Assembly: GCF_005473905.2 (NCBI RefSeq)
Contig: NZ_CP061336.1
Coordinates: 124,001 to 188,000 of the forward strand
From: Ruminiclostridium herbifermentans
Lineage (GTDB): Bacteria; Bacillota; Clostridia; Acetivibrionales; DSM-1351
Direction of reading: 5' to 3'
Length of the DNA: 64,000 bases
Of the stretch, positions 36,176 through 44,733 are shown piece by piece; position 1 is the stretch's first letter; each line of letters opens with the position of its first letter. The position numbers and the translations under genes are program-made. The notes under the pieces were generated by a model, which had not been told where the DNA came from, searched no databases, and saw only the letters and a list, made by a program, of their open reading frames with translations.

Positions 36176-37132
36176 ATGAGAATAACTAACAATATGATTA
36201 TAGCAAACATGGTAAGGAATATCAGCAACAATCAACAACGTGAAAATAAGTATCAAACTCAACTTGCCACAGGAAAGAAAATATCTGTACCTTCTGATGA
36301 TCCAGTTGTTGCAGCTAGAGCTTTGAAGTTAAGAACAGATGTTTCTAAGATTGAGCAATATAAAAAGAATATAAGTGATGCACAGTCATGGTTAAGTGCT
36401 ACTGATGAAGCCCTTGCTGCAATAGGTAAGGTTTTGCAAACTGCTAGAGAAAAGATGGTACAAGCAGCGAATGGCACAAATACTGTAGAGGAAACAAAGG
36501 CAATAGCTGACGAAATAAAACAGCTTAGAACACAAATTATTCACCTTTCAAATTCAACTTACTCTGGCAGATATATTTTTTCAGGTTTTAAAACAGACCA
36601 AAAAGTAATGATTGATGATGAGACAGATCCGGATTTTGGGAAATTTGCAATTAGTGTTGATACAGCAACCAGAAAGGAAAAGATATTCTATGAAGTAGGT
36701 GTAGGTGATAATATTAATATTAATATTACCGGCGGAGATTTATTTAATAGTCAGGATGCAAATGCGTCTAGCAGAGATTTAGCAGTTGCAGGAAATACAG
36801 CATCAATGATACAGATGTTTGATGATGTTATCAAACATATGGAAGCTGGTGATTTTCAACAGATTAGTGCATCCTTAGATACAATAGACGCAGAAATACA
36901 AAATGTCCTTAGAGTTAGGGCAGATATTGGAGCTAGGCAAAATAGAATGGACTTAACTGAGGATAGAATTGATAATGATTTCGTTAATTTCACTGAGTCA
37001 ATGAGTTTAAATGAGGATATTGATATAGCTGAAACTATAATGAATCTGAAAAATGAGGAAAATGTTTACCAAGCATCTTTAGCTGCTGGAGCAAGGATTA
37101 TTCAGCAATCATTAGTTGACTTTTTACATTAA
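36176..37132 (+). CDS. flgL: Flagellar hook-associated protein FlgL (HAP3)
   Basis: A 318-residue junction protein linking FlgK to the flagellin filament. The flagellin-like N-terminus (MRITNNMIIANMVRNISNNQQRENKYQTQLATGKKISVPSDDPVVAARALKLR) and the NSTYSGRYIFSGFKTD segment are classic FlgL. The C-terminus (DIDIAETIMNLKNEENVYQASLAAGARIIQQSLVDFL) completes the coiled coil. GGAGG lies before the ATG, about 40 bases after flgK. Confidence 0.94.
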   Translation: MRITNNMIIANMVRNISNNQQRENKYQTQLATGKKISVPSDDPVVAARALKLRTDVSKIEQYKKNISDAQSWLSATDEALAAIGKVLQTAREKMVQAANGTNTVEETKAIADEIKQLRTQIIHLSNSTYSGRYIFSGFKTDQKVMIDDETDPDFGKFAISVDTATRKEKIFYEVGVGDNININITGGDLFNSQDANASSRDLAVAGNTASMIQMFDDVIKHMEAGDFQQISASLDTIDAEIQNVLRVRADIGARQNRMDLTEDRIDNDFVNFTESMSLNEDIDIAETIMNLKNEENVYQASLAAGARIIQQSLVDFLH

Positions 37133-37201
37133 TTATTAGCTATCAATTTAGAGTATTTAATAATCTTGAGTTGAGTTTTAAAACAAGGATGTGAAACAGC
37201 T

Positions 37202-37783
37202 ATGGGTTTATCAATCAGAACAACACCAGCAGAAATAGAAATAAAAACTATTCCTGCTAGGTTCGATGCGCATACTACTTATGCTAAATTAGAGCTTAAG
37301 CAAAAGCCTCCTTTGATACACATAAAGACAGAGCAGGCTATGGTATTGATAGATCAGTATCCGTGTTTTGCAGAAGAAGGTCTGAAAAATAATGCCGATT
37401 TTATGAAGGAGCAAGCTCAAAAGGGTCATAAGAGTATTATTTCCTATACGGGTAAAGTAGCACGTAATGGGGATGAGATGGCAAAAATCGGACATAAAGC
37501 AAATATCATGATTAATATTGCAAAAAATGAAGCAATTACAAAACATGAGTTTGGGTTAGGTTATGTACCTAAGTCAAGGCCTAGAATAAGCTCAACAGGT
37601 GGTACATTGGAATTAAAAGCAGAGTTTATAAATAATGTCGGTGAGATAAACGGTGTATCTGGTAGGTATATTCCTGGTAAAATTAGACATGACTATTCAC
37701 CTCCTAAGGTGGATATTAGGGTGGTATCTTATGGCTCGATAGATATAAAGTATTCACCAAACGATGTAGATACTTATATTTGA
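37202..37783 (+). CDS. DUF6470 family protein (YviE-like)
   Basis: A 193-residue soluble protein of the family that includes B. subtilis YviE, coded between flgL and fliW. The N-terminus LSIRTTPAEIEIKTIPARFDAHTTYAKLELKQKPPLIHIKTEQAMVLIDQYPC has the repeated beta-rich pattern seen in the family, and EGLKNNADFMKEQAQKGHKSIISYTGKVARNGDEMAKI follows. Function is unknown; constant synteny with flagellar assembly genes suggests a filament-related role. No signal peptide is visible. Confidence 0.8.
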   Translation: MGLSIRTTPAEIEIKTIPARFDAHTTYAKLELKQKPPLIHIKTEQAMVLIDQYPCFAEEGLKNNADFMKEQAQKGHKSIISYTGKVARNGDEMAKIGHKANIMINIAKNEAITKHEFGLGYVPKSRPRISSTGGTLELKAEFINNVGEINGVSGRYIPGKIRHDYSPPKVDIRVVSYGSIDIKYSPNDVDTYI

Positions 37784-37955
37784 GTAGGATTTATATTATA
37801 ATGTTTTTCTATTTCAGATATAAACAAAAATATAAAATTAACGAGACTTAATATCTAGGATATTAAATATTCATAGCTCTTGCTACGTTAGTTTTATAAA
37901 AATAATTAATGTAGGAGAGACTATTTTTGTGTCTAAATAAGATGTGGAGGTTAAC

Positions 37956-38402
37956 ATGATTGTCGAAACAAAACACTTTGGAAAGATAGAAATGCAAGAA
38001 GAAAATATAATTATTTTTGAAAAGGGAATTCCTGGATTCGAGGATATTCATCGTTACGGAATAATTAGTAACGAAGACCCTGAATCACCATTTTGTTGGA
38101 TTCAAGCAATTGATAAGCCAGAACTTGCATTTGCGCTTGTAGATCCCTTTGCAATAAAAAAAGATTACGATTTTGAATTAAGTGATGAAAATGTGAGTGC
38201 CCTTGGAATAGAAGAGCCTTCACAAGTTGCGGTATACGCCATTGTTGTTGTACCAGAGGACATAAGTAAGATTAGCATGAACCTGAAAGCTCCCATTATT
38301 GTGAATACAAATAATAAAAAAGCTGCACAGATAATTCTAAATTCTGAAAAATACACTGTGAGGCATTTCATTATGGATGAGCTTCATAGTCAGGGGGTGT
38401 AG
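37956..38402 (+). CDS. fliW: Flagellar assembly factor FliW
   Basis: A 148-residue protein that binds either flagellin or CsrA: when secretion frees it from flagellin, it inhibits CsrA and lifts repression of flagellin translation. Diagnostic segments are FEKGIPGFEDIHRYGII, FCWIQAIDKPELAFALVDPF and LKAPIIVNTNNKKAAQIIL. GGAGG is five bases before the ATG at 37956; the in-frame GTG at 37944 overlaps that site. The stop is two bases before csrA, the usual tight fliW-csrA arrangement. Confidence 0.96.
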   Translation: MIVETKHFGKIEMQEENIIIFEKGIPGFEDIHRYGIISNEDPESPFCWIQAIDKPELAFALVDPFAIKKDYDFELSDENVSALGIEEPSQVAVYAIVVVPEDISKISMNLKAPIIVNTNNKKAAQIILNSEKYTVRHFIMDELHSQGV

Positions 38403-38404
38403 CT

Positions 38405-38626
38405 GTGTTAGTTCTTTCAAGAAAAAAAGATCAGACTATTATGCTTGGAGATAATATTGAAATCACTATAATTGAAATTCAAGGTGATCAAGTAAGGATT
38501 GGCATAAATGCTCCTAAAAATGTGCCTATATATCGTAAGGAGTTATTTATAGAAATTCAGGAAGAAAACAAGAAGGCTGCAAGCATTGGAATTGTTAAAT
38601 TTGACAATATTATTAAAAATAAATAA
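38405..38626 (+). CDS. csrA: Translational regulator CsrA (copy 1)
   Basis: A 73-residue RNA-binding dimer that blocks ribosomes at GGA-containing leaders, chiefly flagellin mRNA in Firmicutes. MLVLSRKKDQTIMLGDNIEITIIEIQG and VRIGINAPKNVPIYRKELF are the full signature; the RNA-contacting Arg residues at positions 6 and 44 are kept. The start is GTG, with GGGGGTG of the fliW tail five bases upstream, suggesting coupling. About 84% identical by eye to the second csrA at 40863. Confidence 0.96.
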   Translation: MLVLSRKKDQTIMLGDNIEITIIEIQGDQVRIGINAPKNVPIYRKELFIEIQEENKKAASIGIVKFDNIIKNK

Positions 38627-38748
38627 ATTTTGATTTTGAGTATTTGAAAGGGTTGTAAAAACAGCTTTTTCTATATAGCGATGTCTTATTGAGAGAAATA
38701 GTAAGTATCATCAATATAATCTAATTGTGAATATCGGCTAGAATTTAT

Positions 38749-38882
38749 GCGAAAAAATAGAGGGTGAAGAGCAAGTATTTTGCAGACACAGCGAAAATAA
38801 GTAGCTGTGAGTATTAATCAAGACATTATACCTTGATTATACGGTCTGAAAGTGCTTGTTCTTCACCTTAATTATTTTTGCG
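38749..38882 (+). other. 134-nt Y-shaped foldback element between csrA and flagellin
   Basis: The outer arms 38749-38787 and 38844-38882 pair over nearly their whole length. Most mismatches are G-U compatible, which points to selection on RNA structure. Inside are two further hairpins: CACAGC/GCTGTG (38787-38809) and TAATCAAG/CTTGATTA (38815-38839), giving a three-way junction. It contains no GGA, so it is not itself a CsrA target. No open frame fits. It could be a small RNA, an unusual terminator of fliW-csrA (the right arm has an AATTATTTTTG run), or a foldback mobile element. Confidence 0.55.
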
Positions 38883-39215
38883 TCAATTTCGGGAGCGAAG
38901 TTATAAATTATTCTGATCGAGGCACTTGCCATGACCACAAGTCATAAATAAAAATGATTAATTTATTCAATAAAAATTTCTCTTAAAAATCAGTGATTAG
39001 AAATTTGAGATATGTATGAATTGTAACATTCACTAATAATAGAAAAATAAATGAATATATGATGTTAGTGTTAGTGATTTCAATATCTTTGAAAACAGAT
39101 TGGCTAAAGGGTAGAAACAATTTTGAAGATAATGAATAACGTATGTATTGTTATAGAATCTTTGTTATCATAAACCAAAATTCGATAATTAATTTAATAA
39201 TTCGACAGAAAAGAC

Positions 39216-39242
39216 TAAAGTTTTCGTGATTAATCACGATAT
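39216..39242 (+). promoter_or_regulatory. Sigma-D promoter of flagellin 1 with overlapping palindrome
   Basis: TAAA (39216-39219), 15 bases, then CACGATAT (39235-39242) match the sigma-D consensus. The 16-bp perfect palindrome TCGTGATTAATCACGA (39224-39239) spans the spacer and most of the -10 box; no such palindrome exists at the second flagellin promoter. The transcript leader would be about 110 nt. Confidence 0.75.
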
Positions 39243-39312
39243 ATATATCAAGTAGGTAATTATAAATACTTTATACTTGCGTATATAGTAAATGACATAC
39301 CCACAAACCATT

Positions 39313-39349
39313 CGGAGATGGAAATCCGACGAATCAATTATCAAGGAGG
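39313..39349 (+). promoter_or_regulatory. Predicted CsrA-binding leader of flagellin 1
   Basis: CGGA (39313-39316) pairs with TCCG (39325-39328), displaying GATGGAAA in the loop, which contains the CsrA motif ANGGAN (ATGGAA). A second GGA lies in the Shine-Dalgarno AAGGAGG (39343-39349). Two GGA sites, one covering the ribosome-binding site, is the arrangement known from the B. subtilis hag leader. Confidence 0.7.
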
Positions 39350-39358
39350 ATTTTAATT

Positions 39359-40549
39359 ATGAGAATTAATCACAACATCGCAAGTTTGAACACTAACAGA
39401 GCGTTAGGAGTAAACAGAGGTAACACTCAGAAGTCACTTGAAAAGTTATCATCAGGTCTAAGAATTAATAGAGCTGGAGATGATGCAGCAGGTTTGGCAA
39501 TATCAGAAAAAATGAGAGGTCAGATCAGAGGCTTAAATAAAGCTTCCAGCAATGCTCAGGATGCAATTTCATTAGTACAGACTGCAGAAGGTGCATTAAC
39601 AGAGACACACTCAATTCTACAAAGAATGAGAGAACTAGCTGTTCAGTCTGCAAATGATACTAATACAGATTCTGATAGAAAAGAACTTCAAGCTGAAGTT
39701 AAGCAATTAACTTCTGAAATCGACAGAATCGGTAATACTACTGAGTTCAATACAAAGAAATTGTTGGATGGTAGTGCAAAGGGAGTTAAGGAAGCTATTG
39801 ATGGATCTTTAAACATCAATAACAATACTTCTAAAGTTAAAATAGACATGAGTACTACAGGAACAAATGCAGATATATTATCTGCTATAAGAACAGATGG
39901 TGCTTACAATGGGGCTGTTGCAATAGTAAGAGTTTCAGGAACAAAAGATGATATTAATGCTGGTGACTTTAAAATAATAGGTAAAGATGGTAAAGATCTT
40001 GCTGATGTTACAGTTACTGCTGGTAAAATTTCTTTAGGAGCAAATATGATAGGTACAGCAGACGATTTAGTTGCTGAAGATATTAGTGCTATGGCAGTAG
40101 GTGAAAGTATTACTTTAGTATTTGGTCAAGCTAAATCAGCTTCTTCTGAGTTGGATGATTCAATCATGGCTCAAATAGGTGCAAACTCTGGTCAGACAAT
40201 GTTTATCTCAATTGATGACATGAGAGCTACAGCTATTGGTGTTGATACAATTGATATATCAACTAAGTGGGGAGCAGCTACTGCTATTGAAACAATAAAC
40301 AATGCTATTTCACAGGTATCACATCAGAGATCATCACTTGGTGCTGTACAAAACAGACTTGAGCACACAATCAACAACTTGGATACATCTTCTGAAAACT
40401 TACAGGCTTCTGAATCACGTATCCGCGATGTAGATATGGCTAAAGAAATGACTGAGTTCACAAAGAATAACATCTTAACTCAGGCAGCTCAGGCAATGCT
40501 TGCTCAGGCAAATCAACAGCCACAGAGTGTACTTCAATTATTACAATAA
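39359..40549 (+). CDS. fliC: Flagellin (copy 1)
   Basis: A 396-residue filament subunit. The N-terminal D0/D1 part ([50 protein letters not shown]) and C-terminal part ([65 protein letters not shown]) are canonical. The middle (about 150-265) is the exposed variable domain, rich in Ser and Thr that could be glycosylated by the Maf protein downstream. AAGGAGG precedes the ATG. Expression is predicted to need sigma-D and to be repressed by CsrA. Its two ends are nearly identical to copy 2 at both DNA and protein level. Confidence 0.96.
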   Translation: MRINHNIASLNTNRALGVNRGNTQKSLEKLSSGLRINRAGDDAAGLAISEKMRGQIRGLNKASSNAQDAISLVQTAEGALTETHSILQRMRELAVQSANDTNTDSDRKELQAEVKQLTSEIDRIGNTTEFNTKKLLDGSAKGVKEAIDGSLNINNNTSKVKIDMSTTGTNADILSAIRTDGAYNGAVAIVRVSGTKDDINAGDFKIIGKDGKDLADVTVTAGKISLGANMIGTADDLVAEDISAMAVGESITLVFGQAKSASSELDDSIMAQIGANSGQTMFISIDDMRATAIGVDTIDISTKWGAATAIETINNAISQVSHQRSSLGAVQNRLEHTINNLDTSSENLQASESRIRDVDMAKEMTEFTKNNILTQAAQAMLAQANQQPQSVLQLLQ

Positions 40550-40555
40550 TTAGTT

Positions 40556-40588
40556 AAAAAAAGAGGCATGGTTTATGCCTCTTTTTTT
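40556..40588 (+). terminator. Terminator after flagellin 1
   Basis: AGAGGCAT (40562-40569) pairs with ATGCCTCT (40575-40582), flanked by an A run and a T run. It is strong and possibly active both ways. Confidence 0.85.
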
Positions 40589-40862
40589 ATGTAACGATAA
40601 TTTTGATTTTTACTGGAAAGACTAATGGATGTAATTTTATTATAAAAATATTAAATTTGGACACAATAACTAAAACACAAGAGTTTATTTGAAAGATTAA
40701 TATTAGTTAGAAAATCTTCAAATTAGTGAGTATGCAGTAAAGGTCTGAAATATTGAGAGACGCAATTTTAGATGCACTTTAGGCTGCAATGTTATAGGTA
40801 TATATGAAGACTTGTGTTAAGATAAAAAAGCAATACAGGTTTAACAATTAGGAGGTGCAGAT

Positions 40863-41084
40863 ATGTTAGTTCTTTCAAGAAAAAAATATCAGGCTATTAT
40901 GCTCGCGGATAATATTGAAATTACTATCGTTGAAATTCAGGGTGAACAAGTAAGAATTGGCATAAATGCGCCTAAGAATGTATCTATATATCGCAAGGAG
41001 TTGTTTTTAGAAATTCAGGAAGAAAATAAGAAGGCTGCAAATAGTGGAATTGTTAAATTTGACACTATTTTAAAAAATAAGTAG
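40863..41084 (+). CDS. csrA: Translational regulator CsrA (copy 2)
   Basis: A 73-residue CsrA paralogue. It differs from copy 1 at about a dozen positions, including D9Y, T11A, G15A and P41S, while the Arg residues at 6 and 44 and the GINAPKNV core are kept. Substitutions at Thr11 and Gly15, in or near the first strand pair, could alter RNA affinity. The start is ATG with AGGAGGTG nearby, unlike the GTG of copy 1. It stands without its own fliW, after the terminator of flagellin 1 and before flagellin 2, so it is part of a csrA-flagellin duplication. Confidence 0.93.
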   Translation: MLVLSRKKYQAIMLADNIEITIVEIQGEQVRIGINAPKNVSIYRKELFLEIQEENKKAANSGIVKFDTILKNK

Positions 41085-41162
41085 AATTCAGATTATAATT
41101 ATAATAAATATATATTTAAATACAATTTATAAAGTTTTTTATTTTTTTCCTTTAAATTACTC

Positions 41163-41190
41163 TAAAGTTTTTAAAAATAATTTACGATAT
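41163..41190 (+). promoter_or_regulatory. Sigma-D promoter of flagellin 2
   Basis: TAAA (41163-41166), a 16-base spacer and TACGATAT (41183-41190) match the sigma-D consensus. It is about 117 bases before the start codon, as in flagellin 1. Confidence 0.75.
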
Positions 41191-41260
41191 ACTTATCAAG
41201 TAGGAGAGTAAATTACTTTAGACCGGCCGGATATAGTAAATGTCATTCCTACATACCATT

Positions 41261-41298
41261 CGGGAAAGGAATCCCGGAAAATAAAAAAATCAAGGAGG
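41261..41298 (+). promoter_or_regulatory. Predicted CsrA-binding leader of flagellin 2
   Basis: CGGGA (41261-41265) and TCCCG (41272-41276) enclose the exact hexaloop AAGGAA, an ideal ANGGAN CsrA site. The second GGA is in the Shine-Dalgarno AAGGAGG (41292-41298). Compared with flagellin 1 the stem is one pair longer and the loop shorter, with compensating base changes in both arms. Confidence 0.75.
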
Positions 41299-41306
41299 AT
41301 TATATT

Positions 41307-42509
41307 ATGAGAATTAATCACAACATCGCAAGTTTGAACACTAACAGAGCGTTAGGAGTAAACAGAGGTAACACTCAGAAGTCACTTGAAAAGCTATCAT
41401 CAGGTCTTAGAATCAACAGAGCTGGAGATGATGCAGCAGGTTTGGCAATATCAGAAAAAATGAGAGGCCAGATCAGAGGCTTAAATAAAGCTTCCAGCAA
41501 CGCTCAGGATGCAATCTCTTTAGTACAGACTGCAGAAGGCGCATTAACAGAGACTCACTCAATTCTACAAAGAATGAGAGAACTAGCTGTTCAGTCTGCA
41601 AATGATACTAATACAGATTCTGATAGAAAAGAACTTCAAGCTGAGGTTAAGCAATTAATTTCTGAAATCGACAGAATCGGTAACACTACTGAGTTCAATA
41701 CAAAGAAATTGTTAGATGGAAGTGCAAGGGGAGTTAAAGAAGCTGTTGATGGAACTTTAAGTATCAACAACAATACTTCAAGGGTTTCAATTGATATGGC
41801 TGTTTCAGGATCAAATGCAGCTACATTATCTGCTATAAGAACAGGCTCACTTTACAATGGAGCTATTGCAATAGTGAGAGTTTCAGAAGGTACTGCTTGG
41901 TCAGCTGCAGATTACAGAGTAATCGGAAAAGATGGTAGAGCAATATCATCTGTTGCAATTGCTACTGGTGGTCGCATTAATTTTGCTACAACTACAGCTA
42001 ATGCTGTATTTACTGCTGCAAGGACGCTTTCTGCTGCAAATATTACTGCTATGGCAGTTGGAGAAAGTATTACACTTGTATTTGGTGAAGCTAAATCAGC
42101 TTCTTCTGAGTTGGATGATTCAATCATGGCTCAGATAGGTGCAAACTCTGGACAAACAATGTTTATCTCAATTGATGATATGAGAGCTACAGCTATTGGT
42201 GTTGATACAATTGATATATCAACTAAGTGGGGAGCAGCTACTGCTATTGAAACAGTAAACAATGCTATTTCACAGGTATCACATCAAAGATCTTCACTTG
42301 GTGCTGTACAAAACAGACTTGAGCACACAATCAACAACTTGGATACATCTTCTGAGAACTTACAGGCTTCTGAATCACGTATCCGCGATGTAGATATGGC
42401 TAAAGAAATGACTGAGTTTACAAAGAATAACATCTTAACTCAAGCAGCTCAGGCAATGCTTGCTCAGGCAAATCAACAGCCACAGAGTGTACTTCAATTA
42501 TTACAATAA
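41307..42509 (+). CDS. fliC: Flagellin (copy 2)
   Basis: A 400-residue flagellin almost identical to copy 1 over the first 150 and last 140 residues, with a diverged central domain (about 150-265: [20 protein letters not shown] versus [20 protein letters not shown], then largely different sequence). The conserved ends assemble the filament; the changed middle is surface-exposed. It has its own sigma-D promoter, CsrA-type leader and terminator, so it can be expressed independently. The DNA-level identity of the ends suggests recent duplication or ongoing gene conversion. Confidence 0.96.
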   Translation: MRINHNIASLNTNRALGVNRGNTQKSLEKLSSGLRINRAGDDAAGLAISEKMRGQIRGLNKASSNAQDAISLVQTAEGALTETHSILQRMRELAVQSANDTNTDSDRKELQAEVKQLISEIDRIGNTTEFNTKKLLDGSARGVKEAVDGTLSINNNTSRVSIDMAVSGSNAATLSAIRTGSLYNGAIAIVRVSEGTAWSAADYRVIGKDGRAISSVAIATGGRINFATTTANAVFTAARTLSAANITAMAVGESITLVFGEAKSASSELDDSIMAQIGANSGQTMFISIDDMRATAIGVDTIDISTKWGAATAIETVNNAISQVSHQRSSLGAVQNRLEHTINNLDTSSENLQASESRIRDVDMAKEMTEFTKNNILTQAAQAMLAQANQQPQSVLQLLQ

Positions 42510-42523
42510 TCAACTAGTCTAAC

Positions 42524-42559
42524 AAAAAGAGGCACTGGCTCAAGCCGATGCCTCTTTTT
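42524..42559 (+). terminator. Terminator after flagellin 2
   Basis: AGAGGCA (42528-42534) pairs with TGCCTCT (42549-42555), with an inner GGCT/AGCC stem, an A run before and a T run after. Confidence 0.85.
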
Positions 42560-42592
42560 ATTAGAAAAACTAAGGATAAGGCGGAATGATAT

Positions 42593-44377
42593 ATGGGGCA
42601 CTTCAAATTAAAGAAAGTTAGTAATTTGGTATGGGAGATAGAAGAAACAGAAAATATAGATTTTAAAAATTCAAGATATCTATTTAACAGTCAAATTGAT
42701 AAAGAAAAAGAAATTGAAATGGTAATAAATAGGATTGATTTTAATTATCATAAGAACTTTATTATATTTGGGTTAAAAAATATTGATTTGTTAGCTGAAA
42801 TATATAAGCGCAAAACACCATTTAGCACAATTATAATAATAGAAATTTGCAGTAGTCCCAATGAGGATATATATATAAGCTGTGATAAAGATAAATTAGC
42901 TTTTTTATTTGATAGGAATACTGTTAATTTGACAATAGGTACGCAAACTGAGTTAGTGAGTCAGTTAGATAGTGTGCTTGGAGATTCTCTTAAATTATAT
43001 AATTTAAGAAATTTAGAAATAATTTCAATGCCATATTTAAAGTCAACATTTACAAATGAAATAAGTAGCATTAAAACTACTATATTCGAAAGGCTACACA
43101 CAATAATAACTAGTTTTGGGAATTCAGTAGAGGATATTTTAGTTGGAACGGATAACTATTTAAATAATTGGAAGCATGTATTTAGAGGATTAGATTTTAG
43201 CTATTTTGAAGGAATGTATAAGAATAGGCCTGCGATAGTAGTGGGAGCAGGACCTTCGCTAGATAAAAATATTGAATACCTTAGAGAAGCAAAGGGAAAG
43301 GCATTAATATTATGTGTTGATGCTGCATTGGATTCACTTCTTGATAAAGGGATAGTTCCGGATATTGTAGCTTCAATAGAAAGGACTACTTTAATAACTA
43401 AGTTCTATAAGAGAGATATTATTCCAGATAGTATAGTCTATTTGGGGCCTAACATAATTCCTGGAAGTGTATTGGAAAGATTTAATAGAATTATTTTTAC
43501 AGGAAGAAAGGGAGATGCAGTTGTTAGGGATCTTAATAGCTATATAGGGTTTAATAATTTAGAAATTGGAGGGAATGTTTCTAATATTCTAATAGCTTTT
43601 GCACAATATCTGGGTTGTAGCCCAATAATATTTGTAGGTCTTGACTTAGCATATACAAATGGAAGAACACATACAGCTCAAGTAGCAGATAATCTTGAGG
43701 ATTCTCTCAGCAATGTCTATAAAGAAAGCACCGTATATGTCAAAGGACAAAATGGTGAGATGCTTGAGACATTTGAATTCTTTATGTATGCAAAGAATTG
43801 GATTGAAATTTTAATTTCTATTAATGAAGAAATAAAGTTTATTAATGCAACAGAAGGTGGAGCTAATATTGAAGGTGCAGAAAATAAAAAACTGAAAGAG
43901 GTTATTTCAAAATACTGTGTAGAAGAATTGGCAGCAATTAATGATAAATATGATGATTTAATTGCCCAATATCATGTTGATAAAGTAGGTATAACAAAAA
44001 AAGGCAAAGAGTATTTCACCAGTATGGAAAAATACTTTAATAAAATTGCAAAAGAAGCAAAAAATAGGTATAACGAGATTTCATCATATACAGGAGTAGG
44101 ATTGGTTCCATTTATGGAACAAAAAAGATTTTCTATGCAAGCTGAGTTAGATAAGAATTTAGCAGGTAGATTTTTTATTCAATCAATAGTAATAGGTTTT
44201 AATCGTGATATTCATTCCTTTCCAATGTATTTAAATAAAGATGATGAAGAAAGGATGCGACAAAGGAGTATGCAGTATTACGATACTTTAGTTAAAGTAA
44301 GTAAAAAGATTAATGAAACCTTAAAAATATACAAGAGAATACTTGACAGCTATTTGATTAAATTTAATAATGAATAG
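42593..44377 (+). CDS. maf: Maf-type motility accessory factor, putative flagellin glycosyltransferase (DUF115)
   Basis: A 594-residue cytoplasmic protein of the 6-hydroxymethylpterin pyrophosphokinase MptE-like (DUF115/MAF_flag10) family. The core, about 205-380, has RPAIVVGAGPSLDKNIEYL, LILCVDAALDSLLDKGIVPDIVASIE and IFVGLDLAYTNGRTHT. Family members in Campylobacter, Aeromonas and Clostridium transfer pseudaminic or legionaminic acids to Ser/Thr of flagellin before export. Position directly after two flagellins and before pse genes supports that role. The start has AAGGCGGAATG upstream. The C-terminal 200 residues are helical. Confidence 0.88.
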   Translation: MGHFKLKKVSNLVWEIEETENIDFKNSRYLFNSQIDKEKEIEMVINRIDFNYHKNFIIFGLKNIDLLAEIYKRKTPFSTIIIIEICSSPNEDIYISCDKDKLAFLFDRNTVNLTIGTQTELVSQLDSVLGDSLKLYNLRNLEIISMPYLKSTFTNEISSIKTTIFERLHTIITSFGNSVEDILVGTDNYLNNWKHVFRGLDFSYFEGMYKNRPAIVVGAGPSLDKNIEYLREAKGKALILCVDAALDSLLDKGIVPDIVASIERTTLITKFYKRDIIPDSIVYLGPNIIPGSVLERFNRIIFTGRKGDAVVRDLNSYIGFNNLEIGGNVSNILIAFAQYLGCSPIIFVGLDLAYTNGRTHTAQVADNLEDSLSNVYKESTVYVKGQNGEMLETFEFFMYAKNWIEILISINEEIKFINATEGGANIEGAENKKLKEVISKYCVEELAAINDKYDDLIAQYHVDKVGITKKGKEYFTSMEKYFNKIAKEAKNRYNEISSYTGVGLVPFMEQKRFSMQAELDKNLAGRFFIQSIVIGFNRDIHSFPMYLNKDDEERMRQRSMQYYDTLVKVSKKINETLKIYKRILDSYLIKFNNE

Positions 44378-44388
44378 GGTGTTAACTA

Positions 44389-44679
44389 ATGGAGACAATA
44401 AATAAAATTGAAAATTTTATGGCAGATATATATTTTAAAATGCCAAGTGAACTCAACAATGAGTATATAGATATCTGTGAGCAGATTTCAAGTTTTTTCG
44501 AGAAAAATTTCTTGAATTATGAAGAAATAATACAACAGGGAAGAGATATTATTCAATTTTTGTTTGATGTTATGAAAACAGGAGATTATATAAAAATGGC
44601 AGATGCGCTCAATTACGATATAAAACCAATTATTGAAGATGCTCTTCTATTTATAGAAAGAGAAAAGTTAAATAACTAA
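44389..44679 (+). CDS. Hypothetical small helical protein between maf and pseB
   Basis: A 96-residue acidic protein, predicted helical, with no signal peptide or cysteine motif (METINKIENFMADIYF, then EYIDICEQISSFFEKNFLNYEEIIQQGRDIIQFLFDVMKTGDYIKMADALNYDIKPIIEDAL). I do not recognise the family. It begins 12 bases after the maf stop behind GGGTG and precedes pseB by 54 bases, so it is probably translated with maf and may assist it or the flagellin substrate. Confidence 0.65.
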   Translation: METINKIENFMADIYFKMPSELNNEYIDICEQISSFFEKNFLNYEEIIQQGRDIIQFLFDVMKTGDYIKMADALNYDIKPIIEDALLFIEREKLNN

Positions 44680-44733
44680 AAGTTTATAAATTTTAGTGAA
44701 TTTTATGACAATATTTGAAAGGACACAATCAGT

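Larger units (their letters stand above)
38627..39358 (+). other. Long regulatory intergenic region between csrA and the first flagellin
   Basis: 732 bases with no gene on either strand. It holds the Y-shaped foldback (38749-38882), a small hairpin ATGAC/GTCAT near 38930-38944, a sigma-D promoter with an overlapping palindrome (39216-39242) and the CsrA-site leader of flagellin. The stretch 38950-39210 is plain AT-rich sequence in which I see nothing. Confidence 0.6.

Noticed and set aside
39359-42509. Possibility that the two flagellins are an assembly artefact
   Set aside because: The central regions, promoters, leaders, csrA copies and terminators all differ, so they are real paralogues as given.
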